A DNA stretch of 64,000 nt. It comes from Bifidobacterium scaligerum. GTDB taxonomy: Bacteria; Actinomycetota; Actinomycetes; Actinomycetales; Bifidobacteriaceae. Shown here in pieces: positions 35,959-44,506 of this stretch. The translations under genes and the position numbers were made by a program. Position 1 is the stretch's first letter. The number at the start of each line of letters is the position of its first letter. Location: positions 464,726 to 528,725 of the forward strand of contig NZ_PGLQ01000002.1 in the NCBI RefSeq assembly GCF_002802865.1, in the 5' to 3' direction. The notes under the pieces are model-generated. The model did no database searches and was not told the origin of the DNA. It saw nothing but the letters and a program-made list of their open reading frames with translations.

Positions 35959-36653
35959 GCGAAGAAAAGGCTACGAAGATTCGCGTGGCAGTAGTGGACG
36001 ATCATGAGATGTTTCGCGCAGGCGTGATCGCCACATTGCGCGATTCCTTCGATATTGTCGGTCAGGCGGCGGATGTGCCAGGCTCGGTGGCGATGATTGC
36101 CCAGACCAAGCCGCAGGTGGTGTTGCTGGACGTGCATGTGCCCGGTGGTGAAGGTGGCGGCGGCGCTGAGATTCTGCTGAAATCTCGCCCTTACTCCCCT
36201 AATACGGTGTTCTTGGCGCTGTCCGTCTCGGATGCGCCACAGGACGTAGGCGCGGTGATTCGTGCCGGCGCACAAGGATACGTGACCAAAACGATCACCG
36301 GTGCGGACCTGATCTCCTCAATTAAGCAAGTACACGAAGGATATGCCGTATTCTCGCCGAAATTGGCCGGATTTGTGCTCTCAGCGTTCCAAGGTGCGGG
36401 TGCCGGTACCGGATTCGGGGTTGATGCCGATACCGGCGGTCCGGTGCACGATGAGGAATTGGACCGGCTCTCTGCACGCGAGCAGGAAGTGATGCGACTC
36501 ATCGCCCGCGGATATACCTACAAGGAAGTGGCTGCCGAGCTGTTCATCTCCATCAAAACCGTGGAAACACATGTGAGTTCGGTGCTACGCAAGCTGCAGT
36601 TATCCAACCGCACCGAGTTGACACGTTGGGCCGCCGATCGACGCATCGTGTGA
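35955..36653 (+). CDS. LuxR/NarL-family response regulator
   Basis: A 232-residue regulator. The receiver domain (about 8-125) has Asp15-Asp16, the phospho-acceptor Asp59 in LLDVHVPGG and a Lys in VTKTIT. A linker of about 30 residues leads to a LuxR-type helix-turn-helix (about 165-225) with LSAREQEVMRLIARGYTYKEVA and SIKTVETHVSSVLRKLQ. It is translationally coupled to the PspC kinase by a four-base overlap and is the clear partner. AAGGAGAG precedes the ATG. Targets probably include the divergent PspC gene. Confidence 0.93.
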   Translation: MSEEKATKIRVAVVDDHEMFRAGVIATLRDSFDIVGQAADVPGSVAMIAQTKPQVVLLDVHVPGGEGGGGAEILLKSRPYSPNTVFLALSVSDAPQDVGAVIRAGAQGYVTKTITGADLISSIKQVHEGYAVFSPKLAGFVLSAFQGAGAGTGFGVDADTGGPVHDEELDRLSAREQEVMRLIARGYTYKEVAAELFISIKTVETHVSSVLRKLQLSNRTELTRWAADRRIV

Positions 36654-36754
36654 CGATCAGTGGATTATTGTGCGCCGGCACACGGCCATGCGCCAGCAGC
36701 GGCAGCACTGTTCGGCTCCAATGGAACTTCCGGAAACAAATATCGCGAAAAAAC

Positions 36755-36795
36755 ATGTGGGCCTTCACCGCATCCATAGCGGCGAAGGCCCACAT
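36755..36795. terminator. Terminator, response regulator/galE
   Basis: ATGTGGGCCTTC (36755-36766) pairs with GAAGGCCCACAT (36784-36795), with an inner CCGC/GCGG extension, between convergent genes. Confidence 0.9.
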
Positions 36796-36819
36796 CGTAT
36801 CAATGAGTGGGGTCACTCA

Positions 36820-37845
36820 TCACTTCTCAGCGTCACGGAAACCGTTCGGGTTCTTGGTCTGCCAGTTCAGAGAAGAAGCAGCCATATCATCAATGGTCAG
36901 CTCGGCCTTCCAGTCGAGATCGTGCTCGGCCTTGGAGGCGTCGGCGTAGCAGGCAGCGATGTCGCCGGGGCGACGAGGCTTGATCACGTACGGAATTGCA
37001 TGGCCAGCAGCCTTCTCGTAGGCCTTGATGACCTCAAGCACGGAGTAGCCGTGACCGGTGCCCAAATTGTAGGTGAACACACCGGGCTTCTCGATGTGGT
37101 CGATGACGGCCACATGGCCCTTGGCGAGGTCCACCACATGGATGTAGTCACGAACGCCGGTGCCATCCGGGGTGTCGTAATCGTCGCCGAAGACCTGCAC
37201 GGCCTTGAGCTCGCCGATGGCGACCTTGGCCACATACGGGGTGAGGTTGGCCGGAATACCCTTCGGATCTTCGCCCAGCAGGCCGGACGCGTGAGCACCA
37301 ACCGGGTTGAAGTAGCGCAGCAGCACGATGGTCCACTCCGGATCAGCCACATGCACGTCACGCAGGATCTGCTCCTGGAACAGCTTGGAGGTGCCGTACG
37401 GGTTGGTGGTGCCGCCGGTCGGGGTCGCTTCGGTGATCGGCAGTTCCTTCGGGTTGCCATACACGGTGGCGGAGGAGGAGAAGATGATCTTCTTGACGTT
37501 GTGGGCACGCATGACCTTGAGCAGCACCAGCGTGGAGTACAGGTTGTTGTCGTAGTACTCGATAGGCTTGGCTACGGACTCGCCTACGGCCTTCAGGCCA
37601 GCGAAGTGAATGACCCAGTCGATGGGGTTTTCGTCGAAGATCTTGTTCATCAGGGCTTCGTCGCGCACGTCGCCGTCGTAACGCTTGATCTTCTTACCGG
37701 TGATCTGCTCGACGCGGTCCAGCGCCACGGGAGACGAATTGCCGTAGTTGTCAACGGAGACGACGTCATATCCCTTTTCCAACAGTTCGACATCGGTATG
37801 GGTGGCAATGAAGCCGGCACCGCCCGTAACCAGAACAGTGGTCAT
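36820..37845 (-). CDS. galE: UDP-glucose 4-epimerase
   Basis: A 341-residue extended short-chain dehydrogenase that interconverts UDP-glucose and UDP-galactose in the Leloir pathway and supplies UDP-galactose for glycans. NAD binding is by GGAGFIATH near residue 8, the catalytic Ser and Tyr-x-x-x-Lys are in SSSATVYG and NPYGTSK, and LRYFNPVGAH is typical. AAGGAGG lies five bases before the ATG. It stands alone, with no other gal gene nearby. Confidence 0.95.
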   Translation of the reverse strand: MTTVLVTGGAGFIATHTDVELLEKGYDVVSVDNYGNSSPVALDRVEQITGKKIKRYDGDVRDEALMNKIFDENPIDWVIHFAGLKAVGESVAKPIEYYDNNLYSTLVLLKVMRAHNVKKIIFSSSATVYGNPKELPITEATPTGGTTNPYGTSKLFQEQILRDVHVADPEWTIVLLRYFNPVGAHASGLLGEDPKGIPANLTPYVAKVAIGELKAVQVFGDDYDTPDGTGVRDYIHVVDLAKGHVAVIDHIEKPGVFTYNLGTGHGYSVLEVIKAYEKAAGHAIPYVIKPRRPGDIAACYADASKAEHDLDWKAELTIDDMAASSLNWQTKNPNGFRDAEK

Positions 37846-38033
37846 GTTTCCTCCTTGAAGGATCTTGCCTGATCTTTATCTTCGGCTCTAATCCTACACC
37901 AAGAAGTCGCAAAAATGTGCGTTTTTGTCCGTTTTTGTGCGCGAATTTTCTGTTAATTCGAAACCGTACATTCGCGCTGTGCATATTTCACCGACCCAGC
38001 CAAGGATTGCACCCTTCAGCCACAGCATGCAAA

Positions 38034-38064
38034 AAGGGTTCCGCTCATCACGAACGGAACCCTT
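38034..38064 (-). terminator. tRNA-Ser terminator
   Basis: A 10-bp stem (38034-38043 with 38055-38064) is followed by TTTTT on the minus strand. Confidence 0.85.
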
Positions 38065-38070
38065 ATTCGG

Positions 38071-38155
38071 CGGACAGAGCGAGATTCGAACTCGCGGAGG
38101 CTTGCACCTCAACGGTTTTCAAGACCGTCTCTTTAGACCACTCAGACATCTGTCC
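38071..38155 (-). tRNA. tRNA-Ser (TGA)
   Basis: An 85-nt class II tRNA. The acceptor stem GGACAGA pairs with TCTGTCC, the anticodon loop CTTGAAA gives TGA, there is a long variable arm (TGAGGTGCAAGCCTC), and the discriminator is G. CCA is not encoded. It lies 125 bases from serS, which charges it. Confidence 0.94.
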
Positions 38156-38280
38156 TTTTGTGCGCTTCGTTGAACCCACAAAGCGCACAATGTTCGATTA
38201 TACAGGCGTGGGTCGAAAACCTCGCACGGTGTGGTCAAATTCGCACTGTGCGGCGAATCGCTCACAAGCCTGATGAAAAA

Positions 38281-39567
38281 TCAGGCCTCCCACTTCGTCG
38301 GCTCGATGACTTCCTTGCCGCCCATGTAGGGACGCATGGCCTTCGGAATCTCGATGGAGCCGTCCTTCTGCTGGTGGTTCTCCAGAATGGCGACCAGCCA
38401 ACGAGTGGTGGCCAGCGTGCCGTTGAGGGTGGAGACCGGACGGGTGTTGCCGTCCTCCATGCGCTCACGGATGTTCAGACGACGAGCCTGATACTCGGTG
38501 CAGTTGGAGGTGGAGGTCAGCTCACGGTAACGGCCCTGAGTCGGCACCCAAGCCTCGCAGTCGAACTTGCGGGCGGCGGAGGAGCCGAGATCGCCGGCGG
38601 CGGTATCGATGATGCGGTACGGCACCTCGACCTTGGCGAGCATCTCCTGCTCCATGGCCAGCAGGTGCTCATGCTCCTTGTAGGAGTCCTCCTGCTTGGC
38701 GTAGACGAACATCTCCACCTTGTCGAACTGGTGGACGCGGATGATGCCGGAAGTGTCCTTACCGGCAGCACCGGCCTCACGGCGGTAGCAGGAGCTCCAG
38801 CCGCAGTAGCGCAACGGGCCGTTGTCAAGGTCAAGAATCTCGTTCTCGTGCATACCGGCGAGAGCCACTTCGGAAGTGCCGACCAGATACTGGTCATCAG
38901 GCTCGCGCAGACGGTAGATCTCATCGGCATGGGAGTTCAGGAAGCCGGTGCCGCGCATCACTTCGGGGCGCACCAGCGTCGGGGTGATGGCCAGCACGAA
39001 ACCGTGCTCTTCGGCCTGATCCACTGCCATGGTGAGCATGGCGATCTGCATACGGGCCACAGCGCCACGCAGGAAGTAGAAGCGGGAGCCGCCGACCTTC
39101 ACGCCTCGACGCATGTCGATGCCGGCCACCTCGGTGCCGAGGGTCAGGTGGTCCTTCGGCTCGAAGCCTTCAGCCGCGAAATCGCGAATCTGACCGACCT
39201 TCTTGACGACTACGTAATCGTCCTCGCCGCCTTCCGGCGCTTCAGGCTCGACGATGTTGGAGAGCTTCCACATGGCGGTGGTGTATTCCTCGGCAGCGGA
39301 ATCGGCCTTGGACTTGTACTCTGCCACCTTGGCGGCAAGCTCCTTGGTCTCGGCAATCAGCTTGGCCTTCTCGTCGGCCGGGGCTGCGGCAACCTTCTTG
39401 CCGATTTCCTTCTGCTGGGCGCGGGCCTCTTCAAAGGCCTTCAGCGCTTCACGACGCGTGGTATCGGAAGAGAGCACTTCATCGACGAGTTCAACGGACT
39501 CGCCACGCTTGCGCTGGGATTCCTTGACGATATCAGTGTGTTCACGGATGAATTGAATATCAAGCAT
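38281..39567 (-). CDS. serS: Seryl-tRNA synthetase
   Basis: A 428-residue class II synthetase for tRNA-Ser. The N-terminal coiled-coil arm covers about 30-105. Motif 2 is CYRREAGAAGKDTSGIIRVHQF and motif 3 region NGTLATTRWLVAILENHQ is intact. The start is ATG 39567 (MLDIQFIREH), the standard SerRS N-terminus; the open frame extends 36 codons further without similarity. No strong Shine-Dalgarno is present. It is divergent from the lipid-kinase gene. Confidence 0.95.
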   Translation of the reverse strand: MLDIQFIREHTDIVKESQRKRGESVELVDEVLSSDTTRREALKAFEEARAQQKEIGKKVAAAPADEKAKLIAETKELAAKVAEYKSKADSAAEEYTTAMWKLSNIVEPEAPEGGEDDYVVVKKVGQIRDFAAEGFEPKDHLTLGTEVAGIDMRRGVKVGGSRFYFLRGAVARMQIAMLTMAVDQAEEHGFVLAITPTLVRPEVMRGTGFLNSHADEIYRLREPDDQYLVGTSEVALAGMHENEILDLDNGPLRYCGWSSCYRREAGAAGKDTSGIIRVHQFDKVEMFVYAKQEDSYKEHEHLLAMEQEMLAKVEVPYRIIDTAAGDLGSSAARKFDCEAWVPTQGRYRELTSTSNCTEYQARRLNIRERMEDGNTRPVSTLNGTLATTRWLVAILENHQQKDGSIEIPKAMRPYMGGKEVIEPTKWEA

Positions 39568-39717
39568 GCGCCTAACACTACCGCCGCAAGCCGACACATC
39601 CTCCATGTCTCCCACATTCGACCGTCTCAGCAAACACCACCGCATAACGTGCGCAAATTGTTCATGTTCACGCAACTTTCATCGTTTGTTCCGCAGCACA
39701 CGCTAACAATAGGAGTC

Positions 39718-40893
39718 ATGCCTCAGTCAGTCATCACCGTGCTTATCTTCGCAGCCGTTCTTCTTGCGATCGCGGCCATCGTGATCTTGGTGCTTGTGCT
39801 ACGCGCGCATCGACGCCACAAGCTGGCGCAATCATTGGAAAAGCGCAAGGACGACGAAGTGCAGTACGCGTTCGTCATCAATCCTTCCAAACCACAGGCT
39901 GAGGCACAACGACTGCATATCAAGGAGTTCTGCGAGGCCAAGGGCCTCAATCGCATTCGGTTCTATGACACCCAGCTCGATAAGGATGGTCGCGTCTGTG
40001 CCTTGGAAGCATTGCATGACGGTGCAGACGTGGTGATCGCGGTAGGTGGCGACGGCACCGTGCGTACAGTGGCGAGCGCTGTTTCCGGCACCGGCCACGC
40101 ACTTGGCATCATCCCGATCGGCACCGGTAATCTGTTCGCCCGCAACATGGGCATCCCGGTGGACGATGTCGACGCCGCACTGACGGTGGCCACCTCTCAC
40201 GGCTCACGTCTGGTGGATATGGGGCGTCTCACGCTGCTCGATCACCCTGAGGACGACCACGGCCACGCTTTCCTCATCATCGCCGGCGTGGGCTTCGACG
40301 CCGCCATGATCGACGACACCGACCCCGAGCTCAAGCGCAACATCAGCTGGCTGGCGTATTTCGCGGGAGGCATCAAGCATCTGTTCGCGCCGAAATTCCG
40401 CGGCGATCTGACCATCACCAGCGCCGACGGCTCGGCTCACACCATCAACAATCTGCGATTCCGCACTGTTATGGCCGGCAACTGCGGGCAGATTCCCGTG
40501 TTCTCGCTGATGCCGGCCGCCTCGTACGATGACGGCATACTCGATTTTGAAATCATCGACACCACCGGCGGCATTCTGGGATGGGCCAACCTGTTCGGCG
40601 ACGTGGTGCATCAGACCTTGACCGGCAAGCCCGAGCAGAATCCGCTTTCCACGAATTCCACCATGGAACAGGTGCAGGGTGTTTCCGCGGAGATCAGGCT
40701 GGAGAAGCCCGCCAAGGCCCAAGTGGACGGTGACATGTTGCCGGAGACGAAGCATATCCGCTTCTCCGTGGATCGGAGGGCGCTTATCGTACGCGTGCCG
40801 GATACCTCCACGCTGAAGACCGCTCAGGTTGCCGCGGCGAATGCCACTTCTGACTTTGCCGTAACGACCAGCATTCTCGAACCGATAAAGTAG
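39718..40893 (+). CDS. Diacylglycerol-kinase-family lipid kinase
   Basis: A 391-residue protein. One N-terminal helix (about 7-27) anchors a DAGK catalytic domain with the nucleotide motif AVGGDGTVRTVA and IPIGTGNLFARNMGI. The family (DgkB, YegS, BmrU) phosphorylates diacylglycerol or related lipids. The membrane anchor suits lipid recycling. The ATG at 39718 follows AGGAG with a two-base gap; the open frame upstream to 38158 runs antisense through serS and is not coding. Confidence 0.87.
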   Translation: MPQSVITVLIFAAVLLAIAAIVILVLVLRAHRRHKLAQSLEKRKDDEVQYAFVINPSKPQAEAQRLHIKEFCEAKGLNRIRFYDTQLDKDGRVCALEALHDGADVVIAVGGDGTVRTVASAVSGTGHALGIIPIGTGNLFARNMGIPVDDVDAALTVATSHGSRLVDMGRLTLLDHPEDDHGHAFLIIAGVGFDAAMIDDTDPELKRNISWLAYFAGGIKHLFAPKFRGDLTITSADGSAHTINNLRFRTVMAGNCGQIPVFSLMPAASYDDGILDFEIIDTTGGILGWANLFGDVVHQTLTGKPEQNPLSTNSTMEQVQGVSAEIRLEKPAKAQVDGDMLPETKHIRFSVDRRALIVRVPDTSTLKTAQVAAANATSDFAVTTSILEPIK

Positions 40894-40911
40894 CGAAGCA
40901 ACTGTTGCCGC

Positions 40912-40949
40912 CCCGAGTCACTGCTGCCGAGCGTCGGCGGTGACTCGGG
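40912..40949 (-). terminator. Terminator at the end of licT
   Basis: CCCGAGTCAC (40912-40921) pairs with GTGACTCGGG (40940-40949), overlapping the licT stop and facing a convergent gene. There is no clear T-run. Confidence 0.45.
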
Positions 40950-41763
40950 CTACGTGCATGGCCAGATACGCCACCTCGTCTTCGCTCACGTCCGCGTCCA
41001 AGCGCAATTCCAGCAACCTGCCGATGGTGGAGGCACAGCGTAGCGCCTCCGGGTATGCATCTCGAATCGCGTTGATAATCGGTGCCGGCTCGTCGGCAAG
41101 CTGGCGATTCTGGTGAATGCGAATGAACAGATACCGCAGATGGGTGATGAATCGGCCTACGTTCACCGATTCCCGGTCAAGCGTCAACCCATATGTGTGC
41201 TCGATGATATCGAGCATTTGCTGAATCACACCGGTCATTGTATAGGTATAGGTCAAATCTCCCGTGGCGAATCCGGCGTTCACCAGATGCATGGCCAGCG
41301 ACGTCTCTTCGCCGGCCGGCAGCGGTTCCGGCAATTTGCCGTTGATGGCCTGAAGCAGCGCACAGCCTTGCTCATATTCCTTGGGATACAGATTGCTGAT
41401 CTCGCCGACCAGCGGGTATTCCACGACAATCCCGCGGCGTTGACGCTCAACGGCACCGGCGAGATGGTCCGACAACGCCATAACCAATGTGGTGCTTCCG
41501 GTCTCGCGCTCCCCCAACCCTGCCTGTTTCATGGCATCCACCACAATACGAATGATTTCGGGGTCGATATCCGAGAGCATTTGCGCCAGATGATCAGGGT
41601 CACGACCGTCCGAGGGAACGAAGGTCCGCACGATTTTTGAGGCATCCACACGCTGCCCGGGCTTGGCTTGGAATCCCAGTCCACGGCCGGTAAGTATCAC
41701 TTCGCCGCCGTCGTCATCCTTGGCGAGTACCACGTTGTTGTTGAATACTCTGAGGATCTCCAT
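40918..41763 (-). CDS. licT: LicT/BglG-family transcriptional antiterminator
   Basis: A 281-residue RNA-binding regulator. The CAT domain (1-55) with ILRVFNNNVVLAKD and GRGLGFQAKPGQRVD binds RAT RNA. PRD1 (about 65-165) and PRD2 (about 170-280) carry the histidines phosphorylated by EII or HPr, seen in LSDHLAGAV, MHLVNAG and FITHLRYLF. When active it stabilises an antiterminator hairpin. A matching RAT site stands before glcP (44296-44324), whereas none was seen before its own operon. It lies 79 bases downstream of EIIBCA, with GGGGGGAG before the ATG. Confidence 0.92.
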   Translation of the reverse strand: MEILRVFNNNVVLAKDDDGGEVILTGRGLGFQAKPGQRVDASKIVRTFVPSDGRDPDHLAQMLSDIDPEIIRIVVDAMKQAGLGERETGSTTLVMALSDHLAGAVERQRRGIVVEYPLVGEISNLYPKEYEQGCALLQAINGKLPEPLPAGEETSLAMHLVNAGFATGDLTYTYTMTGVIQQMLDIIEHTYGLTLDRESVNVGRFITHLRYLFIRIHQNRQLADEPAPIINAIRDAYPEALRCASTIGRLLELRLDADVSEDEVAYLAMHVARVTADARQQ

Positions 41764-41842
41764 TGCACTCCCCCCTTCCGTTCGTCGTGCCTTCACGTGA
41801 AATCTCACGTCTACAATCATCACCGCTTCAATGCGCGATCGG

Positions 41843-44035
41843 TTATCGTTCTACATCGATAATAGGGGTGCCGGCGGTCACTGTTCGCGAGATCCGACGC
41901 TCCGCGCTGTCCGGCCGATCGGCGATACCGGCCGGCAACGGCGTCACGGATGCCATTGCTGCAGTATTCACCACAGTCACCACCACTACCGCACTATGTC
42001 CGGCATGCCGTATCGCCGCACAATCCGCATGCAGTATCACATCGCCGGCCGAGACAACGTCGCCTTTGCGTTTTTGCAATGCAAAGCCTTCGCCGCTCAT
42101 ATCAGCCGTATCGAGGCCGATATGCACCAATACTTCAACGCCGTCATCCGTTTTGATGCCGAATGCATGACCGGTTTTGGCCACGGTTTTCAACGTGCCG
42201 GAGACCGGCGCGCACACAGCCATTGACTCTTGTGTTTCCGGCATCAATCCCACGCCTTCTCCTAACGCCTTGGACGCGAAAACAGGATCGTCAATCGCAG
42301 CAAGGTCCACAAGCTCACCGGAAACCGGCGCGAATACGGCATGAGGGGCGTCCGGATTCCAGAGGCGATCAGGACAGTCTGATTGCCGCGTTTGACTCAT
42401 ATGACCAGCTTGGTCCGCCCGATCAGTGCGGGCAGAGTCTCGCTCCGGTTCGACTTTTGATTGTTCGCACTGTTCAGACTGTTCAGACTGTTCAGACCGT
42501 TCCGACCGTTCAGACCGTACAGTTTGTCCCCCCTCTCCCTGAGACAGTCGATAATCGAACGCAACCGTCAATGTCATGGCCACGGCGAACGCAACAGCAA
42601 TGGAAATCGCGTACACCCACGTACGATTGAACACCGGGATGGTCAGCAGCGAGGAGAACGCGAATGCCGTAGTCGTCACCCCTCGAATCACCTGACCGGA
42701 CGCCAGCACCGACGGAAACAGCCAGCTCAACACCGCGCTGGTCAGCCCTCCCGCCGCACACCCGGAAAGCAGCCAACGATAAATACGACGATGTTGCAGA
42801 TGGATACCGTACAGGCTCAGCTCCGAAATTCCACCCAGAAGCCCGGCCAACAAGGCACTCAACGACATTTGGCGCATCGCTGAATCCTTATCGCGCACAG
42901 CGAGCACAAGCACTCCGGCCGTAGCGCCGAAGCACGCGAAATTCCACACGCCCATCGGCCCCTGCACAAAGTCGTAGCCCAAGGTCTCAATGTTCATCAG
43001 CATCAGCGCATTCAACGGCCAGTGCAAACCAAGCGGCACCAAAAACGGGTATAGCAAGGGGATGCACAACGCGAACAGGAACGGCACACGCGTATTCATC
43101 CATGAGGTGATTTCCCCTAGCCCATCGCCGATCCATACGCCCATCGGACCGATGCACAGCACGGAAAGCACATACACTGCAACCAGCGAGAAAAACGGTA
43201 CAAATACCAGCTGTATGCTGCCGGGAATCACTCGTTTCAGCCCGTGGTATACCACCGCAAGCACTGCGACCATGAGCAACGGCACGAACACGTTGCCGCC
43301 GTAATCATAAACTGGCATGCTCATGCCAAAAACGTTGATGCTTGCTCCCAGCCCACCCAGCCGAGGTGCCAACAGTGCAGCCATAATCGCGCCACCGAGC
43401 CAAGGATCCACGTTGAGTTTGTGCGAGGCATTCACGGCGATCATAATCGGCAGCATCACGAACATGCCTTCCCAAATCGCCTCAAGCACCCGCCAGCCAT
43501 CTGCGACGTTGCCGTCCGGGCTGAAGCCAAGCGACACAATCACATTGGCCAAAGCGATGACTATCGAGGCCCCCAGCAGCACGCCAAGCAACGGACGGAA
43601 GGCATCAGAGACATAGTCCAGAACGGCGTTTGCCCAAGCTCGCGCGGTTTGTGGCGCGTGCAGGTTCACCGCGCGACCCACAATGGAGGCTTGCGGAATC
43701 GTCCCGGCAGCGGCTGCAATCAGACTCATCATGCGTTCATATACCGACCCTACGGCACCTCCGATGATGACCTGATAGCGTCCGCCCGCACGAGGAAACG
43801 CGCCAAGTACACCACGGACCGCTTCTATACGGGCCAAGTCGGCCTTGCTCTCGTCCACAAGCGTGACGTGCAGACGCGTGGCGCAATGCGTGAGTTCGCG
43901 AATATTGTCCGCACCGCCAAGCGCTTCGACGATTTGCCCGGCCATCTGCGACATGGCGAGAGATGAGGAGGCTGACTTGTCTTGCGCCGGTACCGTTTGT
44001 GATGTTGCTGTAGACGCCGCTGACGCAATCTCCAT
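41843..44035 (-). CDS. PTS EIIBCA sugar permease, beta-glucoside/glucose type
   Basis: A 730-residue phosphotransferase permease in B-C-A order. EIIB (about 28-110) has the phospho-cysteine Cys51 in THCATRLHV. EIIC spans about 130-500 with ten or so helices. A charged linker made of SE(R/Q) tripeptides follows. EIIA has APVSGELVDLAAI and the phospho-histidine in VLVHIGLDT. It imports and phosphorylates a sugar, perhaps glucose or a beta-glucoside. The start at 44035 follows GGGAGGAG. licT is downstream in the same operon, and glcP is divergent. Confidence 0.9.
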   Translation of the reverse strand: MEIASAASTATSQTVPAQDKSASSSLAMSQMAGQIVEALGGADNIRELTHCATRLHVTLVDESKADLARIEAVRGVLGAFPRAGGRYQVIIGGAVGSVYERMMSLIAAAAGTIPQASIVGRAVNLHAPQTARAWANAVLDYVSDAFRPLLGVLLGASIVIALANVIVSLGFSPDGNVADGWRVLEAIWEGMFVMLPIMIAVNASHKLNVDPWLGGAIMAALLAPRLGGLGASINVFGMSMPVYDYGGNVFVPLLMVAVLAVVYHGLKRVIPGSIQLVFVPFFSLVAVYVLSVLCIGPMGVWIGDGLGEITSWMNTRVPFLFALCIPLLYPFLVPLGLHWPLNALMLMNIETLGYDFVQGPMGVWNFACFGATAGVLVLAVRDKDSAMRQMSLSALLAGLLGGISELSLYGIHLQHRRIYRWLLSGCAAGGLTSAVLSWLFPSVLASGQVIRGVTTTAFAFSSLLTIPVFNRTWVYAISIAVAFAVAMTLTVAFDYRLSQGEGGQTVRSERSERSEQSEQSEQCEQSKVEPERDSARTDRADQAGHMSQTRQSDCPDRLWNPDAPHAVFAPVSGELVDLAAIDDPVFASKALGEGVGLMPETQESMAVCAPVSGTLKTVAKTGHAFGIKTDDGVEVLVHIGLDTADMSGEGFALQKRKGDVVSAGDVILHADCAAIRHAGHSAVVVVTVVNTAAMASVTPLPAGIADRPDSAERRISRTVTAGTPIIDVER
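42461..42523. repeat. 9-bp tandem repeat in the EIIC-EIIA linker
   Basis: Seven consecutive 9-bp units related to CTGTTCAGA (three identical in 42470-42496) encode Ser-Glu-Arg/Gln tripeptides on the minus strand. Copy number changes would alter linker length without a frameshift. Confidence 0.85.
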
Positions 44036-44077
44036 AAGCCTCTCCTCCCTCATTCCCATCACAGTGCAGTTCACGCT

Positions 44078-44106
44078 ATAGCAACGTTCCGCCATACGGA
44101 AGTCAA
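44078..44106 (-). promoter_or_regulatory. Promoter of the EIIBCA-licT operon
   Basis: On the minus strand TTGACT (44101-44106), an exact 17-base spacer and TGCTAT (44078-44083) give a near-consensus promoter. The expected 5' untranslated region is about 35-40 bases and has no room for a RAT/terminator. Confidence 0.7.
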
Positions 44107-44267
44107 CGTCATTGTCTCGCATTGGCTCCCGCTTTGTCCATCTGTCGCGTTGGCCTGTCACGGTATCTCATTGCCTCGGCGGGACACGATATCTTCCGTG
44201 CCGAATCAACCTGTGCCAACGATTGCAAAATCCACGGATGCTCGGAGTGTCGCGAACGGAAAAGTCG

Positions 44268-44273
44268 TATCCT
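44268..44273 (+). promoter_or_regulatory. Putative -10 of the glcP leader promoter
   Basis: TATCCT lies about 23 bases upstream of the RAT element. No good -35 hexamer accompanies it. Confidence 0.35.
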
Positions 44274-44295
44274 ATTCTTCACACGTTGCGTAGCA

Positions 44296-44324
44296 GGGTT
44301 GTTACTTGGAAACGAGGCAAGACC
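44296..44324 (+). promoter_or_regulatory. Ribonucleic antiterminator (RAT) site for LicT, glcP leader
   Basis: A 29-base element starts GGGTTGTTACTT and ends GAGGCAAGACC. Compared from memory with the Bacillus sacB RAT (GG-TTTGTTACTG ... GCAGGCAAGACC) it has the same length and about 23 identical positions. Its 3' end overlaps the left arm of the following terminator by six bases, the hallmark of LicT/SacY-type antitermination. Confidence 0.85.
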
Positions 44325-44398
44325 TGGAGCGATGTGGAATCTGCATATCCATATGTTGTTGCGATATGCGTTTTCCACGTTGTTCCAGGTCTTTTTTG
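44319..44398 (+). terminator. Leader terminator of glcP
   Basis: A long hairpin: AAGACCTGGA (44319-44328) pairs with TCCAGGTCTT (44384-44393), with further inner stems GTGGAA/TTCCAC and GCATAT/ATATGC, followed by a T-run (44392-44397). It stands 109 bases before the glcP start. Confidence 0.92.
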
Positions 44399-44506
44399 TT
44401 GTCAAGCGACTTCAAAGGCAAACGGAGCCTCACTGCATGCAGCATACGAGCCGCGAGAACAGACGCGGCTAGCCAATGGCTCAATGGCGACGAAAGGACC
44501 AAGGCA

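Noticed and set aside
38158..39717. Long plus-strand open frame continuous with the lipid-kinase gene
   Set aside because: It lies antisense to serS, has GC-skewed low-complexity composition and no similarity. The real kinase start is ATG 39718 with AGGAG.
44036..44106. Second RAT site before EIIBCA
   Set aside because: The promoter at 44078-44106 leaves only about 40 bases of leader, and no GG-TTGTTACT motif or terminator is present on that strand.
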